A stretch of DNA of 64,000 nucleotides from Mesostigma viride (Eukaryota; Streptophyta; Mesostigmatophyceae; Mesostigmatales; Mesostigmataceae). The notes under the pieces were generated by a model that ran no database searches, was not told where the DNA came from, and saw nothing but the letters and a program-made list of their open reading frames with translations. Shown here in pieces: positions 60,001 to 64,000 of the stretch. Location: NCBI GenBank assembly GCA_009746045.1, contig RPFO01000015.1, forward strand, positions 1,264,529 to 1,328,528. The letters run 5' to 3'. Every line of letters begins with the position of its first letter. Within the stretch, counting starts at the first letter, position 1. Made by a program: the position numbers and the translations under genes.

Positions 60001-60850
60001 TGGGTTAAGGAGTAGCGGCCATGTGTTAGCCAGCCACCATATCTTGCTTGAGGCTTAGGTAAAGGTAAGAATTGCAACTGAGTCAGCCGACTTTGTGCAA
60101 GGAACACACTTACAAGAGTTAATATTGCCTGGCAAGCAATATTATTCTACTAAGCTACTTGGCTTGTAGAGATTCTACTTCCGGTTACTACAATCCAGAA
60201 ACGGGTTCATTCTGATGAGTATTGCTCGAGATATGAGCAAGATACTGTTCTACTACATTCTACTTGGATTCGGTGATTCTACGGTGGTTCTTCAAGTGAC
60301 GCGTGGCATACGGCGTCTTGTCACAGTGTACGATAGGACATTTAGTCTCCGACACTGCGGTCTATTCAATGCTATTGATTAGACGTAACAAATAGTGACA
60401 GGACTTGTGCGACAGGACACTGATGTGACTATTTATGGATAACGAGTCGAGATCTGCTGGTCCAGAGTGAAGGACAGCAATATTGTGAGATGATCTGTCC
60501 TATCAGTCATCTGGATGTGACTGCGTCACAATTAGTATATAACGAGCAGGACGCTGCCACTTGGTAGCACCACTTTCCCTGCACCTGTGTCCTCGCACCT
60601 TCGGCGACGGTTCTCACGTGCCTCGTGCGTTCTGTGCTGGTAACCATAACCAGCAACGTAAACCTATTGATTAATATAACTACTTCCTCTGTAGATATTA
60701 ATCAGTGCAGGCTGAACCACAGTTCAGCCACAGTTTCATTAACTCGAATTACAAGCGAGTTCGTAATCTACTGATTACGGCATTGATTTCTGGTGTCGGC
60801 AATTTTTACGGTGTTTTTCCATTATATGGGAAACACGCGTGAATATCGTG

Positions 60851-61388
60851 AGCCATCTCCCGAGCGTGCGTCGGCTCATCGTCTTCAGGCTTTAATTTCA
60901 ACGTTCAACGTACGGCGTCAACTGCTGCGCTGCATTCGCGTGCTGTTCAACCTTCGCTGTCTCAAGCGCTCGTCAGCCGGCCGCCAGTTTCTAACGATCT
61001 GCATCAGTTCGTCGACGACCTTACTCAAGATTTGGAAATCCTGTCGGAAAATTCCCATATTTTCCGAAGGCTTGCAGCGTCGGGATCAGACGAGCAAGCT
61101 CAAGTAATTTCGGCGCTTCGCACCTACGGCTTGGGTGTTCTGGCGTTGGCGACAGCGTGGTCTGGAATTTCGGCGACTCTTCCGACTGTCGCAGTTCCGG
61201 TTAGCAACAACGGGTGGGCGTCGTCAGTCAACGGTATCATAAACGTCGCTGCTTCGATTCAGCGGCAATCAAACGCTGAGGAGCCAGGTGAAAACAGCGA
61301 GGGGCTTCCTGATTTATATCCGAGTATTGTGCAGCAGATTTTGGATAACGTATTGCAGTTTCCGCGCGACGATATGCGGCTGGATTAA
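60851..61388 (+). CDS. Upstream ORF (ORF0) of element C
   Basis: Open without an early ATG from about 60851. It contains RPPVSNDLHQFVDDLTQDLE, then a helical region and IVQQILDNVLQFPRDDMRLD, stop. The RPPV....QFVDD motif and its position before gag match the ORF in element A. A small hydrophobic stretch (LGVLALATAWSGISATLP) follows. A non-ATG start or splicing from the leader would be needed to express the full frame. Function unknown. Confidence 0.5.
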
Positions 61389-61539
61389 ATTTTCTGTTAT
61401 AATTAACAGAGAATTAATTCAGGAAAATTTTTTTTCGTGGTTCCAGAGCTTAAGGGATTAATTTATTAATTCCCCAGCAGTATTCTTTCTTCAGCATCGG
61501 CATCGGCATCGACAGTTGTCATCGGCATTCGCAGCGACC

Positions 61540-62589
61540 ATGCAGGGTTTGGAAGACGGCGAGATACGCGGCGAACAAATGCTGCGGGGTCAGAATTTTA
61601 ATCAGAATTTTAATCGCCCAGCAGCAGCAGAGCAGCCCCGCAGAGCCAAGGCCCAGGAGGGCTTTGCTATTCTTAACCAGCTTCCCAGTCTCAAGGAGCA
61701 CTGGACTGTTAAGGATAAGGATATTACCATTAGGCACCTTAAGGGATATAAGGGCTTATATAATGGTAACAATCCTCTGCAGGTGCTGTGTATGTCACAG
61801 TACCTTCTTAAGTGTCCCAAGAGGGTGCAGAAGTATGTAAATGACAAGTTTGAGGATGGAGATTCCTGGGAGGTTTTTATAGCTGAGTTTGAGGTGTTCC
61901 TAGATGATAAGAGGGCTAGTGATGGCTCCTTTTGGAAGAAGGAGTACATTGATTTCAAGGCTGAGGGTCTGATTCTGCAGGCATTTGAGGATTTTCAGGA
62001 GCTCAGGCACAATTGTGCTGGCAAGGGGTATGTAGTGTCAGATGAGATTGCCATGGATGATTTCCTAGGTAGCCTGGGATTGGATGAGGTCACCTTGGAT
62101 AACCTGCAGGTGCACATGCGTACATGCACCACCTGGGCTGCTATGGTGGCCAAGATCAAGGATTATTTCAGGGGCAAGTATGTGGGAGGCAAGAAGGAGG
62201 CAGACAAGGCCAGGGAGAAGCAGAAGGAGAAGGATAAGGTGGATATGGCAGCTGCAGCAGGGGGCAGTGTTCCCAAGGTCAAGGGCAACCAATGGGGGGG
62301 GCAGCCCTCCAACGGTTATGGTCCACCAAGGTCAGGGCCTTCCAAGCGGGGGGGCTTCCAGGCCAAGGGCTTCAGTGGCTTCAAGCGTCGTGGAGGTCCT
62401 TCCCAGGAGCAGCCAGCGGCTCAGCGTCCCAGATTTGATTTCAACAGGGTGGGGTCCCAGCGGGGACCACCTGGGGTGGGGACACCTCGTATCACATGTT
62501 ATTTCTGTCACCAGCAGGGCCACATCCGTAAGGACTGCCCTAGCTGGCGTAAGCAAAGGGGCCAAGGTGGGTATAACAACCCAACCTGA
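61540..62589 (+). CDS. gag: Gag of element C with CCHC knuckle (intact)
   Basis: 349 residues from the ATG at 61540, ending in TGA at 62587-62589. The capsid-like helices align with A (LNQLPSLKEHW, FEDFQELRHNCAGKGYVVSD, MDDFLGSLGLDE, FRGKYVGGKK). A Gly/Arg-rich linker leads to CYFCHQQGHIRKDC, a canonical CX2CX4HX4C knuckle. The protein would package element RNA. No frameshift, unlike the copy in A. Pol continues in the same frame directly after the TGA, which is followed by C. Confidence 0.85.
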   Translation: MQGLEDGEIRGEQMLRGQNFNQNFNRPAAAEQPRRAKAQEGFAILNQLPSLKEHWTVKDKDITIRHLKGYKGLYNGNNPLQVLCMSQYLLKCPKRVQKYVNDKFEDGDSWEVFIAEFEVFLDDKRASDGSFWKKEYIDFKAEGLILQAFEDFQELRHNCAGKGYVVSDEIAMDDFLGSLGLDEVTLDNLQVHMRTCTTWAAMVAKIKDYFRGKYVGGKKEADKAREKQKEKDKVDMAAAAGGSVPKVKGNQWGGQPSNGYGPPRSGPSKRGGFQAKGFSGFKRRGGPSQEQPAAQRPRFDFNRVGSQRGPPGVGTPRITCYFCHQQGHIRKDCPSWRKQRGQGGYNNPT

Positions 62590-64000
62590 CGGGCTCAGCC
62601 TTCCCTGGGCTTGCTAGGGTCCGCCAGGGAGGGGGCTAAGAGTGACCCCCCCATTACTCTGGATGAAGTTGATTTGCTCCCTGCACAGGTTGAGAGTCTC
62701 CCACTTAAGGTTGAGAGTCCCCCTGCACAGGTTGAGGGTGCATCCATGGAGGAAGAACACAATGGGGTAGTGACTGGGTCTTCCCACGTCACCATGGTGA
62801 AAGCAGTTACCACAAGGCAACAACGTTCCCACATGGCTCTTGGAGGTAGTTTGCGTACTCCTTCAATGTTGGAGCGTGGAAGTCCTGCCTTAGGGCAGGA
62901 AGCTCCTCTAGAGGAGGAGGGTGAGGCTGATGGCCTGAATGATGCAATGGGGAGCATGGTTGTAAGTGAGCGTGCTGTTCCCAGCACCTCACCTGTATTT
63001 AATAAAATGTCTCTTGTGTCAAACATTGCATTGAGATTGCATCACATGTTTGGTCATGCTGCCCAGGCACTCCAGTTTGCAAGGAGGCTGGGAGGGACAT
63101 CTTTGTTTAATGCAGTAAAACAGGTTGCTGAGGCTTGTTCCTGTAGGCTGGTTGCTCCCAAGCCTAAGAAGTCTCATGTCAGACAACCTGTGTTGCAGCC
63201 TGGATATGTACAATGTGATATCCAAGAAATCAGGAAACTGATTTTGTTGGTTGGTGTTGATAGATATACCAAGTACAAGGTGCTGGAGCTGTTGCAAGAC
63301 AAGTCTAAGCCATGTTTGGTGGCTGGGCTCCAGGCTATCAGATCCAGAATGAAACCAGTGATCCAGCTGCAGTGTGATTTAGAATTTGAGTGCTGCATGG
63401 GGAATGAAGACCTCCCTGAGTTATTTATTGTACACAGGGAGTCCCATGGCAGTCAAGGCGTGGTGGAGAGGACAATCAGAGAACTCAAGACTATTCTGCT
63501 GACGGAGAAGAAGATTCCAAGATTGGTTCCAGCTATTATCAAGACGGCCTGGTTAAGGTCAGTTGAGGACAGATTGAATGTCAGGGCATCCATGTATGTT
63601 GGAGAGGTCCCTGTGACTCCATTATCATTGCATCTTCGGGAGCTCCCTACTGAGGTTGAGCAAGCCTGGAAAGATAGCCTTATGTTCAAGTTTGCCAAGT
63701 TGAGGCAGAAAGACAAGGGCTGGAGTGTTCTGAAACCTGTTGTTGGCCAGAGGGTAATTGTGTGGAAAGAGCCCAAGCTTGCAGGCAAGCGTGGTAGCTG
63801 GCACCCTGGAGTAGTGACCAGGGTGGAACTAGCTGGGCACAAGTGCTGGGTGAAGATGGAGGATCCTCCCCAGAATGTGCACCGTCTGTCGTGGTCATAT
63901 GTACGTCTAAGGGGTGCTGAAGCAGAGGCAGTAGCTCCTGATGTGACAACCTTGCCAGTTGGTCATGACGTCATCCCTGATCATCACGTTCAAGCTGGAA
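62590..64000 (+). CDS. pol: Pol of element C, N-terminal part: integrase (continues past the window)
   Basis: The frame is open from the codon after the gag TGA to the last base of the window (470 codons), with the integrase first, as in A. The finger is H-x4-H-x26-C-x-C (HHMFGH ... ACSCR). Catalytic D at 63217 (VQCDIQ), D at 63376 (QLQCDLEF) and E at 63466 (GVVERTI) give D-x52-D-x29-E, the same spacing as A. The C-terminal module reads VWKEPKLAGKRGSWHPGVVT and LSWSYVRLRG. The N-terminal ~130 residues are a poorly conserved linker with three VESP/VEGA repeats. Protease and RT are expected beyond the edge. No stops or frameshifts were found. Confidence 0.85.

Larger units (their letters stand above)
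60001..64000 (+). mobile_element. LTR retroelement C, related to A (cut by the window edge)
   Basis: LTR-like leader with TATATAA (60536) and an LTR/internal junction TTAACTCGAATTACAA at 60739-60754, matching A's TTAACTCAAATTACAA. Then an upstream ORF, intact gag, TGA, and pol open to the window end. The LTR start is uncertain: similarity to A's LTR is recognisable in GGGTTCATTCTGATGAGTAT (about 60200; A has CGAGTTCATTCCGACAAGTA). Pol is diverged from A at the protein level, so C is a separate lineage, not a recent copy. Confidence 0.75.

Overview
The window looks like repeat-rich nuclear DNA of a flagellated eukaryote, most likely a green alga. Three host genes support this. (1) The 5' half of an ODA16/DAW1-type WD-repeat gene, the ciliary dynein transport adaptor, lies on the minus strand (1790-5235) with phase-0 introns and clean GT/AG borders. 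(2) A three-exon gene for a 65-residue single-span protein, resembling the plant/algal cytochrome c oxidase VIIa-like subunit, lies at 24642-27851 (+). (3) A proline tRNA with a 40-base intron lies at 23862-23973 (-). There is no operon-like packing, and most of the rest is transposable elements and their debris. I cannot name the species.

Layout. 0-1.6 kb: an unknown ORF family with an eight-fold 48-bp repeat, antisense inside the DAW1 locus. 1.8-5.2 kb: DAW1 exons. 6.9-13 kb: a LINE (ORF1 with a zinc knuckle, ORF2 endonuclease fragment) split by a 3.5-kb non-LINE segment. 13.4-16.4 kb: a degenerate DDE transposase with a spliced C-terminal exon. 18.2-19.8 kb: a 5'-truncated copia-like RT/RNase H. 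19.8-21 kb: an unassigned AT-hook ORF. 23.9-27.9 kb: tRNA, a 225-bp MITE and the COX gene, whose second intron holds a pyrimidine-rich tract over 1.1 kb long. 28.2-30.9 kb: dispersed repeats and a second copy of the unknown ORF.

30.9-54 kb is a nest at least three levels deep. A second LINE (ORF1 at 31.2 kb, ORF2 at 52.4 kb) was split by a 19.5-kb block. The block consists of two copies of one LTR retroelement in head-to-head inverted orientation (B on minus, A on plus), with U5 ends facing outward and CCTCC on both sides. Each LTR copy was then hit by a CACTA-type DNA transposon (33551-39191 and 47452-52044). The two LTR copies serve as each other's empty-site control, which fixes both CACTA insertions with 2-bp target duplications (GA and TG).

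55.2-59.8 kb is a complete but non-autonomous copia element: near-identical LTRs, GTAAA target duplication, iMet-type primer site and a gag-protease ORF ending in a membrane-spanning segment. 60-64 kb is another autonomous LTR element (C), related to A and cut by the window edge.

The most interesting system is the A/C family. Its domain order in A reads gag, integrase, protease, RT, RNase H, instead of the usual protease-first order. In both A and C, gag and pol share one frame and are separated by a single TGA followed by C, which suggests stop-codon readthrough. Both carry an extra ORF between the LTR and gag with a shared QFVDD motif. The integrase has a non-standard H-x4-H-x26-C-x-C finger and the same D-x52-D-x29-E spacing in both copies.
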